A DNA stretch of 64,000 nt from contig JAFJTR010000004.1 in assembly GCA_022559985.1 (NCBI GenBank), positions 496,001-560,000 on the forward strand, written 5' to 3'. The position numbers and the translations under genes were made by a program. Of the stretch, positions 34,909-45,071 are shown piece by piece; within the stretch, counting starts at the first letter, position 1; the number at the start of each line of letters is the position of its first letter. This DNA comes from Parastagonospora avenae f. sp. tritici 18332-5. Taxonomy: Eukaryota > Ascomycota > Dothideomycetes > Pleosporales > Phaeosphaeriaceae. Below the pieces are notes generated by a model. It saw only the letters and a program-made list of their open reading frames with translations. It ran no database searches and had not been told where the DNA came from.

Positions 34909-37900
34909 ATGGCGAGTTTTAACGAGGGGTCCGCGCCGGGAGGCAGCACCAATCGAAGTGAGCGCCCCGAGCTGACAAGGAATATTACCGTGGACGAAAG
35001 GACGTCACCGCGCTCAGCTGCAAAAGGTACGTTGCTTCCCTACCATGGTCTTCCAGGCTGCACATATACACGACCGAAATACCCCGCACTTTGTGCAACC
35101 AGCATTTGGTTGAACGACAGACCATGCGGACATAGTGCAGGTTGTCAACTACGACGGAAAGCGACCGGGGTATCTGATAGCCCGAAGCTACACACAGCAT
35201 CACTACGCTTCGATTATCATTGAAAGTCCCCGTGTATTGCTCCAGGCATCCTGATCGCAAGCAAGCCACATAAAGCCTGCCAACCCGTTCGCATACGATG
35301 TGCTACCAGTATTGAGCAACAATGACTTCGTGATTCGCACAGCCCATCCCATGGCACCAAGATTCTCTATTTTCGAACAACTGCTTACACGTTCACTTAC
35401 AGTGGTCTCTTTCCCTGACGAGAGCATCTCACCTCTCATCATTGGAAAGAATAAAGATCTTGAACAGAAGGACTATCTTGATCTCGACAAGACCGCACGC
35501 CAGTACACTTCCAGTCTGAGCCGTAAAAGGCTCTCCGGTAGGCCATCTATTGAGCACTTACCATCTTACAAGTCTCAGATTCACGACGGCAATCCTTCTC
35601 TTTCTTCTCTCCTTTCAGACAGTTCCGCAGACGGTCACCACCACCATGACGGGCTCTTGAAGCAAGTCAGTGCATGGATCAAACATGAACGAGCAAGGCG
35701 CACGGCACGAAAAGCCAAGCGTAAGGGCGCTGCAAAAGCTGAACATGAAGACCATGATTCTACTCAAGATGTTCCCGAAAGTGTCCTGAATACTACCAGG
35801 ACTCGAGAACGGAGCGGATCTCAGTCATCTGACGGATCAGTTGCTCTTGATCAGCTGGCAAATATCTTGGAGAAAACACTGGCTATCAAGCCTGCTGACA
35901 CAAAGAGGAAGTATGCTCATGTCCGTAAGCTCTCCACAGGCTTGAAGCGTCACTCTCTAGTCACGGCAGACTCGGATTACTTCGAGTCTGTCGATCAGCT
36001 TGTTCCAAACTGTGAAGCCATCCTCGATAATTCGAAAACAATGGCTTACACTACCGATACTCCTCCGGAACTGGAGCCAGTCACTGATAAGTCTGCTAAG
36101 AAAGCACGCAAAGAGAAAGAAGCGTGGGACACCTTCAAGTTTGAGATCCTGCGCATCGCACATACGTTGAGACTCAAGGGCTGGCGGAGAGTACCCTTGG
36201 ATCTCAGCGAGCAGATGGATGTACAGAGGCTGAGCGGCGCATTGACGAATGCTGTCTACGTTGTCTCGCCACCTAAGGATCTTTCTTCGCAAGCCGAGGG
36301 TGCAGATGGCGTGCCCAAGCCGAAGAACCCGCCGCCGTAAGTTTCACTTAGATGTACAGAGCTCACGTGTGTTAACGAGGTACAGCAAGCTTCTACTACG
36401 CATTTATGGCCCGCAAGTAGAGCATCTGATCGACAGAGAATCCGAGCTAAAGATCTTGCAACGTCTCGCACGCAAGCGCATTGGCCCACGTCTCCTCGGC
36501 ACGTTCACAAACGGACGTTTCGAGGAATTCCTCCATGCAAAGGCACTTACCGCTAAGGAACTGCGCGAGGCCGATACCTCGAAGCAGATTGCAAAGCGTA
36601 TGCGTGAGCTCCACGAAGGCATTGATCTTCTCAAGGAAGAGCGAGAGGCTGGACCGTTCGTATGGCAGAACTGGGACAAGTGGGTCCAACGTTGTGAGCA
36701 GGTCGTCACATGGCTCGACCAGCAAATCAAGGATAGCGACCCAGAATCGATCCGAAACCCAGCAGACAAGTGGAAGAAGAGGGGATTGGTTTGTGGTGTG
36801 GAGTGGCCTATCTTCCGAGCAACTGTCGAGAAGTACAGGAAGTGGCTCGAGGAGCAGTATGGTGGTATTGAAAAGATCAACGAGCGACTGGTGTTTGCAC
36901 ACAACGATGTGAGTCATCTGCGGGTGAAGTTTGCGAATATGACAGCTGATTCGGTGCGCTCTAGACGCAATATGGAAACATTCTCCGCATGGTCCCAGAG
37001 GGCGAGTCACCTCTCTTGTTGCCGGCAAACAAGCACAAGCAGCTCGTGGTCATCGATTTCGAATATGCAAACGCCAACCTACCTGGTCTTGAGTTCGCCA
37101 ACCATTTTGTAAGTCTCTGCCTCAACTTGGAATAGACTCCTTATATTTGCAACCTCCTATCATCCACAAATCAGCGCTGACGACAGCATAGACCGAGTGG
37201 TCATACAACTACCACGATCCTGACTACTCATGGCGGTGTAACACAAAGTACTATCCGACACTTGAGGAGCAGCATCGCTTCATATGCTCTTATCTACTCC
37301 ACACCCCAGCATACCGAGCACCCGGTGGTTCCGCTTCCAACCCGTCCACGCCGCATCTTGGACCACTTCCTACATCCGGTAGTACCACCGCACTTGCTGC
37401 CACTGCTGCGCCTAGTACAATCTCAGCATTCATGCTCGACTCTCGTGCGCCTCCTGGAGAGAAGTACTCTGAGCAAGAGGCCCAGCGAGAGCGTCAAACT
37501 GAGGAGGAGGCTAAGCGTCTAATGGCCGAAACCAAGCTCTGGCGTCTTGCCAACTCAGCCATGTGGGTGGCTTGGGGCATCGTACAAGCCCACGTCCCCG
37601 GCCTGCCCGACTTCGACGCCGAAGCGAAGCGCGCCAACGGGAACGAGAATGCTGCGGCACTCGATGGCGCAACGACGGAGATGCGCGCAGAGGCAGAGGC
37701 AGAAGAAGAAGAGAAGAAGGCAGGAAGCGTGAGTAAAGAGAAGGCGGAAGAGAAAGAAATTGCAAACATTGGAGCTGAACAAGATGCTGACATTTACAAA
37801 TCACAGGATGAGGAGGAGTTTGACTACCTTGCGTACGCCCAGGATCGCGCCATGTTCTTGTGGGGTGATGCGATTCGCATGGGTATGATCAAGGCTGAGG

Positions 37901-37947
37901 AGTTGCCTGCGGAGTTGAGGGCCAGAGTTAGGACGGTGGAGTACTAG
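34909..37947 (+). CDS. CKI1: Choline/ethanolamine kinase with an in-frame TGA
   Basis: Choline kinase makes phosphocholine, first step of the CDP-choline route. Exons 34909-35026, 35136-36336, 36386-36908, 36965-37108, 37192-37728 and 37807-37947 total 888 codons. The N-terminal choline-kinase domain is clear (RPGYLIARSYTQHHY, FAYDVLPVLSNNDFV, APRFSIFEQLLTRSLTVV). The kinase part has RIYGPQVEHLIDRESEL, the Brenner motif HNDTQYGN rebuilt over intron 3, VIDFEYAN, and NYHDPDYSWRC. A TGA at 35252-35254 breaks exon 2 between LLQAS and SQASHIKPAN; both sides are conserved and in one frame, and no plausible intron removes it. CGA to TGA would explain it. Translation could restart at ATG 35351. The last 78-nt intron is open in frame and so optional. 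Confidence 0.85.
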
Positions 37948-38491
37948 GGATCAGAACAAAGGACCGGTATCGATAGTCTAGACATGCTCATAAGTTCTAC
38001 CTAGAGCACATTCGAGAGTCTGCCATCAGTAGATATTGATAGATACTACTCGAATTGACACTCGAATTGACACTGGAATTGACAAGGTATAACATAGCAG
38101 CCATCGCCTTGATTCGATTCGAATCCATTTAGGTGATCCTGGCGGATGCAGTGATACAAGACCAAATATGATTTGACTATAACGTGACATTGAAGTGAGC
38201 TCAGCTCCATTGTGACGCGACGTCCAAGTTGTTCTGTAACCTGTGAGCCTTCGCACTACCCTTGGACGAAATTCTCGTCAGGCCGAAAATCCGGTACTGC
38301 TTGCAACCCAAGGCTTTGTAGTATTGCCGGTGAAGATGCGCCATAATGGGCATACTTAACGGCCACGTCGCACGCCCCATTATGAACTTGACGCTGACTC
38401 GATGCCTGATGTTGGTCGAGATGGACCCTGGACTAGATCGATGCCGTATCCGTCATAGTGGGGCGACAACGTCACTGGCTCGCGGCCCAGT
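37948..38491. other. intergenic gap with 12-bp tandem repeat
   Basis: 3' flank of choline kinase and distal upstream region of HSP104. A three-copy 12-bp repeat is listed separately. No gene is seen. Confidence 0.4.
38048..38083. repeat. 12-bp tandem repeat, three copies
   Basis: The unit ACTCGAATTGAC occurs twice exactly and a third time with one change (ACTGGAATTGAC), head to tail. Confidence 0.9.
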
Positions 38492-38514
38492 TTCGGGAAC
38501 GTGCTCGAAAGTTC
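38492..38514 (+). promoter_or_regulatory. Heat-shock element array of HSP104
   Basis: Five alternating HSE units at strict 5-bp spacing: TTC (38492), GAA (38497), TGC (38502, one mismatch), GAA (38507) and TTC (38512). This is the binding pattern of trimeric heat shock factor Hsf1. It lies 272 bp before the HSP104 ATG and about 90 bp before the TATA-like box. Confidence 0.85.
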
Positions 38515-38574
38515 CAACAGGGCAGAAGGCACGACCGGCTGCGAGAAAGCTCGAGATCTGACTGGTCACTGCCT

Positions 38575-38587
38575 GAGCTTTCGAGAA
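38575..38587 (+). promoter_or_regulatory. Second, shorter heat-shock element
   Basis: Units GAG (one mismatch), TTC (38580) and GAA (38585) at 5-bp spacing, just upstream of the TATA-like box. Confidence 0.6.
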
Positions 38588-38602
38588 TCAAGTCTGGGAG
38601 AG

Positions 38603-38611
38603 TATATTAAA
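38603..38611 (+). promoter_or_regulatory. TATA-like box of HSP104
   Basis: TATATTAAA downstream of both heat-shock elements. Transcription would start near 38640, giving a CA-rich 5'UTR of roughly 145 nt, low in structure as usual for heat-shock mRNAs. Confidence 0.65.
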
Positions 38612-38785
38612 TCCTCGAGGCTGCCGTGACGCCGTCACTTTTGTTTCTCAGAGATACCCAGTACACTACACTGTACACACTGCACAACACACTGCACAAC
38701 ACAATACCCCACCATAGACTCACGCAACCACAACCACAACAGCATTGGCTCACAACATTCCACAACACCATAGTCACTAATCATA

Positions 38786-41545
38786 ATGACTTCGTTCGAC
38801 GCCTATACGGACCGCGCAGCTAAGGCGCTGGCCGACAGCTTCGAGTTGGCCAAGGGCTATGCACACTCACAACTCACACCCATCCATCTCTCAGTGTCGC
38901 TGATAGATCCGCCGAAGGACCTCGCAAACCAAATCGACGTCCCACCACCTCCGCTATTCAAGCAGGTCCTCGAACGCGCAAATGGCGACGCACAACTCTT
39001 CGAGCGCTCTCTCAAGAAGGCATTAGTACGGTTACCGAGCCAAGATCCTCCACCAGAGCGCACGTCGCCCTCGCCTGCTATGGCCAAGGTCCTCCGTTCG
39101 GCTGAAGACTTGAGCAAGACACAAAAGGACAGTTTCATTGCCGTCGACCACCTCATCATGGCACTCTGCCAGGACGCGTCAATACAACGATGTCTCGCCG
39201 AGTCCAACGTTCCGAACACCAAGCAGATCGACAACGCCATCCAGGCACTCCGAGGAACCAAGCGGGTAGACTCGAAGACGGCAGATGCAGAGGAGGCCAA
39301 CGAGAACCTCAAGAAGTTCACAATCGACATGACGGCAATGGCACGAGAAGGCAAGATTGACCCGGTCATTGGCAGAGAAGAGGAGACTCGACGAGTTGTC
39401 CGAATTCTGTGCAGACGAACCAAGAACAACCCTGTTCTCATCGGAGAGCCCGGTGTTGGTAAGACTACAGTTGTCGAGGGTCTTGCCCGCCGCATCGTCG
39501 ACGCAGACGTACCAGCCAACTTGGCCGCCTGCAAACTGCTCTCTCTGGATGTCGGAGCCCTGGTCGCCGGCAGCAAATACCGTGGAGAGTTCGAAGAGCG
39601 CATGAAGGGTGTCCTGAAAGAGATTGAGGAGTCCAAGGAAATGATAGTATTGTTCGTGGACGAAATCCATCTGCTCATGGGTGCCGGTTCTTCTGGAGAA
39701 GGTGGCATGGACGCTGCCAACTTGCTCAAGCCCATGTTGGCTCGTGGACAGCTCCACTGTATCGGTGCAACCACGCTCGGCGAATACAGGAAGTATATTG
39801 AAAAGGACCAGGCTTTCGAGCGACGTTTCCAGCAGGTCCTTGTCAAGGAGCCGTCCATTCCTGAGACCATCTCCATTCTTCGTGGTCTCAAGGAGCGATA
39901 CGAAACCCATCACGGAGTCAACATCATGGACGGAGCTATTGTCTCTGCCGCTACATTGGCTGCTCGTTACCTTACACAGCGTCGTCTCCCGGATTCAGCT
40001 GTCGATCTCATCGACGAGGCCGCAGCAGCTGTCCGAGTCAGCCGAGAATCACAACCTGAAGCTCTGGACAACCTCGAGCGCCGGCACCGACAACTGCAAA
40101 TCGAAATCCACGCTCTGTCTCGTGAGAAGGATGAAGCTTCGCAGCAGCGCCTGAAAGAAGCACGAGCGGAAGCTGCAAACATCGAGGAGGAGCTAAGGCC
40201 ACTTCGCGAGATGTACGAGAAGGAGAAGGGTCGCAGCAAGGAGATCCAAGAGCAGAAGCAGAAGCTCGACGGTCTCAAGACTAAGCTTGCAGAGGCAGAG
40301 CGTATGCGCGACATTCAGACAGCCTCTGATCTCAAATACTATGCCATCCCCGACGTCGAGCAACGCATTCATGATCTCGAGAAGGACAAGGCCAAGGCAG
40401 ATGCTGAGATGTACGCTCACAGTGCTGGTGACAATCAAGGATTTCTCAGCGACAATGTCGGTCCTGACCAGATCAACGAGATTGTAGCACGCTGGACCGG
40501 TATCCCAGTCACACGTCTCAAGACTACGGAGAAGGACAAGCTCCTCAACATGGAGCGTCACCTTGGTGCCATCGTCGTTGGCCAGAGGGAGGCCGTACAG
40601 TCCGTCTCCAACGCTATCCGCCTTCAACGTTCCGGTCTTGCCAATCCCAACCAGCCACCTTCCTTCCTATTCTGCGGTCCTTCAGGTACCGGTAAGACGC
40701 TCCTCACCAAGGCGCTCGCCGAGTTTCTCTTCGACGACCCCAAGGCCATGATCCGCTTTGACATGTCCGAGTACCAAGAGCGCCACTCCCTTAGCAGGAT
40801 GATCGGAGCACCACCTGGCTACGTTGGCCACGACGCCGGCGGCCAACTCACCGAAGCCCTCCGCCGTAAGCCATTCTCCATCCTGCTCTTCGACGAAGTG
40901 GAGAAGGCCGCAAAGGAAGTCCTCACCGTCCTCCTCCAGCTCATGGACGACGGCCGCATCACCGACGGCCAAGGCAGAATTGTCGACGCAAAGAACTGCA
41001 TCGTCGTCATGACTTCCAACCTCGGTGCCGAGCACCTTTCGCGACCCAACGCGCCTGACGGCAAGATCGATCCCACGACCAGGGAACTCGTCATGGGCGC
41101 GCTACGCAATTGGTTCCTCCCTGAGTTCCTCAATCGTATCTCCTCGACCGTCATCTTCAACCGCCTTACCAAGCGCGAGATCCGCAGTATCGTGGATGTC
41201 CGTCTCGCGGAGATCCAGAAACGCCTGCAAGCCAACGGACGCAATGTACGTATTGAAATGACCAATGAGGTGCGCGATTACTTGGGCAGCGCTGGATACA
41301 GTCCCGCGTACGGAGCCAGGCCGCTCGCCCGTCTTATCGAAAAGGAGGTGCTCAATCGCATGGCGGTGCTTATCCTCCGCGGCGCGATCAAGGACGGAGA
41401 AGTTGCGCGCGTGGTGCTGGACGATGGGCATATCCTTGTCTTGCCAAATCATGAGGATTCCGAGGAGGATTCGGATATGTATGACGAGAGCGATGCGGCG
41501 GCCGAGTTGGATGGGGATGATATGGATGAGGATCTTTATGATTAG
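38786..41545 (+). CDS. HSP104: Hsp104 protein disaggregase (ClpB family)
   Basis: Single exon, 919 residues. Hsp104 is a hexameric AAA+ machine that threads aggregated proteins through its pore and gives thermotolerance. Order: N-terminal Clp domain (1-150); first AAA+ module with Walker A GEPGVGKT (about 220) and Walker B IVLFVDEIH; the ClpB-type coiled-coil middle domain (about 410-530, E/K/R-rich); second AAA+ module with GPSGTGKT (about 631) and ILLFDEVEK; pore loops KYRGE and GYVGH; C-terminal small domain. The tail is acidic (MDEDLYD) and lacks the exact DDLD ending of yeast Hsp104 that binds TPR co-chaperones. The absence of introns fits heat-shock expression, when splicing fails. Upstream heat-shock elements support the call. 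Confidence 0.97.
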   Translation: MTSFDAYTDRAAKALADSFELAKGYAHSQLTPIHLSVSLIDPPKDLANQIDVPPPPLFKQVLERANGDAQLFERSLKKALVRLPSQDPPPERTSPSPAMAKVLRSAEDLSKTQKDSFIAVDHLIMALCQDASIQRCLAESNVPNTKQIDNAIQALRGTKRVDSKTADAEEANENLKKFTIDMTAMAREGKIDPVIGREEETRRVVRILCRRTKNNPVLIGEPGVGKTTVVEGLARRIVDADVPANLAACKLLSLDVGALVAGSKYRGEFEERMKGVLKEIEESKEMIVLFVDEIHLLMGAGSSGEGGMDAANLLKPMLARGQLHCIGATTLGEYRKYIEKDQAFERRFQQVLVKEPSIPETISILRGLKERYETHHGVNIMDGAIVSAATLAARYLTQRRLPDSAVDLIDEAAAAVRVSRESQPEALDNLERRHRQLQIEIHALSREKDEASQQRLKEARAEAANIEEELRPLREMYEKEKGRSKEIQEQKQKLDGLKTKLAEAERMRDIQTASDLKYYAIPDVEQRIHDLEKDKAKADAEMYAHSAGDNQGFLSDNVGPDQINEIVARWTGIPVTRLKTTEKDKLLNMERHLGAIVVGQREAVQSVSNAIRLQRSGLANPNQPPSFLFCGPSGTGKTLLTKALAEFLFDDPKAMIRFDMSEYQERHSLSRMIGAPPGYVGHDAGGQLTEALRRKPFSILLFDEVEKAAKEVLTVLLQLMDDGRITDGQGRIVDAKNCIVVMTSNLGAEHLSRPNAPDGKIDPTTRELVMGALRNWFLPEFLNRISSTVIFNRLTKREIRSIVDVRLAEIQKRLQANGRNVRIEMTNEVRDYLGSAGYSPAYGARPLARLIEKEVLNRMAVLILRGAIKDGEVARVVLDDGHILVLPNHEDSEEDSDMYDESDAAAELDGDDMDEDLYD

Positions 41546-41954
41546 ATGAAGTGGAAGGGAAAGCATGGAGTTTTGGGCGTTTGAGGGATAGGTTACATGG
41601 ATGAATGAGTTATGAATGATGGATGACAATGGAAAATGGTATACTGAGTAGGCGTCTTGGGTCGGAGATTTGAAAAATATGGCATGTGTGTATATAGTAA
41701 TGAACGATTACGTATACTTGAATATGAGCCCCATCATGTTGTGTGAACAGACAGCAAACCCATACGGGCACGTGATTTTTGGATTGGTATGGCCAAGTGT
41801 CACTTTGGCATTTCAAGTCATCAAAAGTATAGTGAAATGTCATGAACTTTTTGTCATTTCTTCGTCTATCGTCGCTATGACGGCCATCATAGGCAGGAAC
41901 GTAGCCTGCCTAAGCCGGGGTATATGCATCCCACCTCATCATATTCCGCGCAAC
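41546..41954. other. intergenic gap between convergent genes
   Basis: 3' flanks of HSP104 (plus) and RPS22 (minus). A/T-rich, no gene seen. Confidence 0.4.
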
Positions 41955-42603
41955 CTAGTAGAAGAAACCGAGAATCTTTCCAGCAACGTGCTTCCTGCGG
42001 GCCTCCTCGTGGTCCATGATGCCAGCCGAGGTGGTGAGGACAATGTAACCGAATTGACGCGATGGCAGCAGCTTGACGACCCACTTCTCCATGTCGCGGA
42101 GCTGGACGTTGTAGCGGGGCGAGATGACACCGGTCTTGTTGATGCGGCCGTTGAGCTGGATGATGATCTTGCCGTTGCGGTGGTCGTCGACCTCCTCGAA
42201 CTCGCCAATGTAGCCTGGTGAAGAAAATTAGTTATATGTTGCGGCCAAATAAACATCAGACATCATGGAAGGGTTCCGAAGACGTGTAAGTTGTACGCAG
42301 GAAATTTCAATGTATCGGACACTTAAAGGACAAAGATCGTGTAACGCGAAATCATTGTCTAGTTATCAGCCCGAAGAGCAGCGCATATACCGCGCGCTTG
42401 GTGGAAGAAGAGAAGAATGGGAGTGGGATGGGAAATGGAACAGTGAGAGAGAAGAGGCAATGCGACATACCGTGACGCTGCATGACAGTCAAGAACTTGA
42501 CAATGACCTTGGAGGACGGGCGGATCAGGACCTGGCGCTTGCCAGCCTTCTCGGCGTTGTTGATGGCATTGAGGCAATCGTTGAGGACGGAAGTCTTGAC
42601 CAT
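41955..42603 (-). CDS. RPS22: 40S ribosomal protein S22 (uS8)
   Basis: Exons 42603-42471 and 42214-41955 give the canonical 130 residues. Rps22/uS8 is a small-subunit protein bound to the central domain of 18S rRNA. The start MVKTSVLNDCLNAI and the end KHVAGKILGFFY are family hallmarks; FEEVDDHRNGKIIIQLNG, ISPRYNVQLRDMEKW and PSRQFGYIVLTTSAGIMDHEEA are all present. The intron (42470-42215, 256 nt, GTATGT to CACCAG) is the longest coding intron modelled here, usual for ribosomal protein genes. It splits the HG/YIG glycine codon after its first base. A second intron in the 5'UTR is listed separately. Confidence 0.98.
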
Positions 42604-42651
42604 TTTGGCGGTTGTCTAAGATTCTCAATGGCTGAGTAGCAACTGAGGTAT

Positions 42652-42847
42652 CTGCGGAAAAAAAGTTGTTGGTTAGCCTCCAGATGGCCAGAGCGTGGAG
42701 AGTGCCCTCAGTGCGCGTGCAGACATGAGGGTTCTTCAGCTCTTGTCGCAAAGGAGAGAGCAGTGTCGCAGCTTCATCCGCAAGGATGGGCGCGATTACT
42801 CGTCCTGGCTCTCTGAAGGGCACTCGTGGGCGGTGGAGTAGACATAC
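42652..42847 (-). other. Inferred 5'UTR intron of RPS22
   Basis: On the minus strand a consensus donor GTATGT at 42847 and a pyrimidine tract plus CCGCAG acceptor ending at 42652 frame a 196-nt intron, 48 bases before the RPS22 ATG. One yeast RPS22 gene also carries a 5'UTR intron, which supports the model. There is no coding test for it. Confidence 0.55.
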
Positions 42848-43272
42848 CTCGTGGATGTGCGGGTGGGTTGACGAAAGAGGGTTGAAGCGTGCAAAGTTCG
42901 AGATTTGAGAGTCGCGAAATTGCCCGTGGGTTTCTCGCCTAGCGGTGCTTGGCAGGAGCGGACCCTGGCGCGCTGCTGTTGCACCGACCTCGTGAGCACG
43001 CGCCAGCCTTGAACACGACCTCGAAGCACTTCAGATGGTGAGGTACCTTTTCTTGCTGCACGTATCGTGCCTAGACCTATCCAAGATACTACAGGTACCG
43101 TTTGAGTTGATAGACGGATGTCGTCTTCAGCATGCGTCCACGTGAAGGCGCGAGTGACCAACCTATCTAGTCATGACGTAGCACCATTCATTCGCCTCTA
43201 ATCTCTCTTACTCCCGCGCATACTATTCCCTATTGTTGCAGTCACTCAAAGCATACATCTCACGATACCATC
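42848..43272. other. intergenic, divergent promoter RPS22 / LysM gene
   Basis: Between the 5'UTR intron of RPS22 and the ATG of the LysM gene. No gene or repeat is seen. Confidence 0.4.
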
Positions 43273-44130
43273 ATGTCTGAAGCTTGTTGCACCTGCGCGG
43301 CGCTGTTGACGTCTATACCACCTACGTACGATGAGAAGACAGAGAAACCAACACAGTTCGAGCGCCGGCTTGAGTGCTGCGGTCGTGCTATATGCGCTCG
43401 ATGCTTGACTGATAATCCTCGATTTGCGTACTATTGTCCATTCTGCCAAATAGCAACCGGACCATCACCGCTACCGCCACAAGGTCTCCGCAACCCTCCC
43501 ACATATTCGCCACCGGACGAGCAAGCAGACGACGAACTCCCAGCATATTCGGCCCATAACTCGCTCCAGCCGCCACCAGAGAAGTCGGCAAATAGTTCGG
43601 AAGATGCGCCCGATGTACTTCACTTCGTCGACCCGAACAATGACACCATAAGCTCGCTGTCACTGAGATATGGCGTGCCCGCCGATGCGCTGCGTCGAAC
43701 GAACAAGATGTACGCAGACCATCTGCTGGTAGCACGCAGGACGATATTGATACCTGGGGAGTTCTACAAAGGCGGAGTCAGTCTAAGTCCGCGGCCACTT
43801 GAGGGCGAAGAGGAAGAGATGAAGAAGACCAAGCTGCGCAAATTCATGGTCACCTGCAAGGTGTCAGAGTAGGAAGCACCCTTGTGTCCTTAGGACAAGG
43901 ACTTCCATAGCAAGACATGCTGACTGAAAGGTAGATACGACGTGGCGCTCCTATACCTCGAACAAGCAAACTACAACCTCGAGCAAGCGATCTCGGCATA
44001 CAAGGCGGACGAGAAATGGGAGCAAGACCATCCTCTACAGGCTGCGAAACAAGGGAAGGCGAAAGCATTGCCGAGTACAGGACGGCGTAAATGGGGCTTT
44101 GGAGGAGGACTCGCGGGCCAGCTATCATAG
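43273..44130 (+). CDS. LysM-domain protein with N-terminal Cys-rich (RING-like) module
   Basis: Exons 43273-43868 and 43935-44130 give 263 residues. There is no signal peptide, so this is probably a cytosolic protein of the LYSMD type, not a secreted LysM effector. The N-terminus has paired cysteines spaced like a zinc finger (EACCTCAALL, then CCGRAICARC, then YYCPFC). A Pro-rich linker (PPTYSPPDE) follows. The LysM domain spans about 116-163: HFVDPNNDTISSLSLRYGV, then LLVARRTILIP. After the intron, YDVALLYLEQANYNLEQAI resembles a UBA/CUE-type helix bundle, then a basic tail. The intron (GTAGGA donor, GGTAG acceptor) is supported by frame and the fit at KVSEYDVALL. Function unknown. Confidence 0.82.
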
Positions 44131-45071
44131 TATGTGCTCGACTCAGCACTCGAATCTCATGAGGTCACTTCCGGACCGGTACAGACAGTGCAATGTGAGC
44201 TGGAATCTCTCGGTGTTAAGTATATGTATCAATAGGTAAGAATGTGAGATATCCACAACACTCTTCGCACCACCGAACAACGAATTTGAACCTTGTGAGT
44301 GCCTATCTTCGATACGTGCTGTCCACCGCCCAGCACACGTGAGTCTTCAACAATGAAGATATTAAACTCTTCTGCGGACGGATACAAGCCACGGAAAGCA
44401 CGGTGACTGACGATTATTGAGACCTGAATACATTGCGGAGCACACACTATTGAACCCGAGCCAGGCCACGAGATCGCTGGAGCTGGACTCGGTACTCTTC
44501 CCGCTTTAGCATGCCAACTATTCGAACCGCGAAGACCCCCAGCTATCCTTCGAGTGCGAGTTACTTATACACCAAATAACACTGTCAGCAACGCCCGCAT
44601 AACAAAGTTCCAGACAAATTCAAGCTGGAGCAAAGCCACTGCCAGATCAAAAAGCCCCCCAAACCGCCGCCCCAGCAAACCCCCATCGATCATTGTATAT
44701 CAACATCTCCCACTCTCCCAATCCCCAGCAGTCACATCCCTCAATATGCTCCCCAATCCCGCGCCTTCTGGCGCCCTCCCATATTCACTCTCTAGTGTCC
44801 CAACGCGCGAATCTTTCACGGAGCCTCGGTGACGTGGGCAACGATGTCGGCGCCGTTTTCTTTCCCTTTCCTTGGGTGATCGGGGGTCCGGGAGCCTAGG
44901 GCTGGCAGCGGGCGCTCGCTGCTCTCCCTGTTGTATATAATCCTAGCTATCGTGAGCGTTGTACTCAATTATTCTACTCAACTGCGGTAGAGAGTTGAGA
45001 TGATATCAACTGCGAGTAACTTGTCAACCACTTCCTCAATCGACTCTTCCTTCTCGATCCTTTCATAGACC
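44131..45071. other. intergenic gap with TATA box
   Basis: No gene supported. A TATATAA at 44934-44940 suits the gene starting at 45072. The stretch 44,630-44,800 is C-rich on the plus strand. Confidence 0.4.
44934..44940 (+). promoter_or_regulatory. TATA box upstream of the unrecognised gene at 45072
   Basis: TATATAA lies 132 bp before the ATG, so the promoter looks intact although the coding frame is broken downstream. Confidence 0.5.

Noticed and set aside
38108..38126. tRNA B-box-like GATTCGAATCC
   Set aside because: No A-box at the right distance and no cloverleaf on either strand.
38857..39891. 344-codon minus-strand frame inside HSP104
   Set aside because: Antisense shadow of a highly conserved gene with biased third positions.
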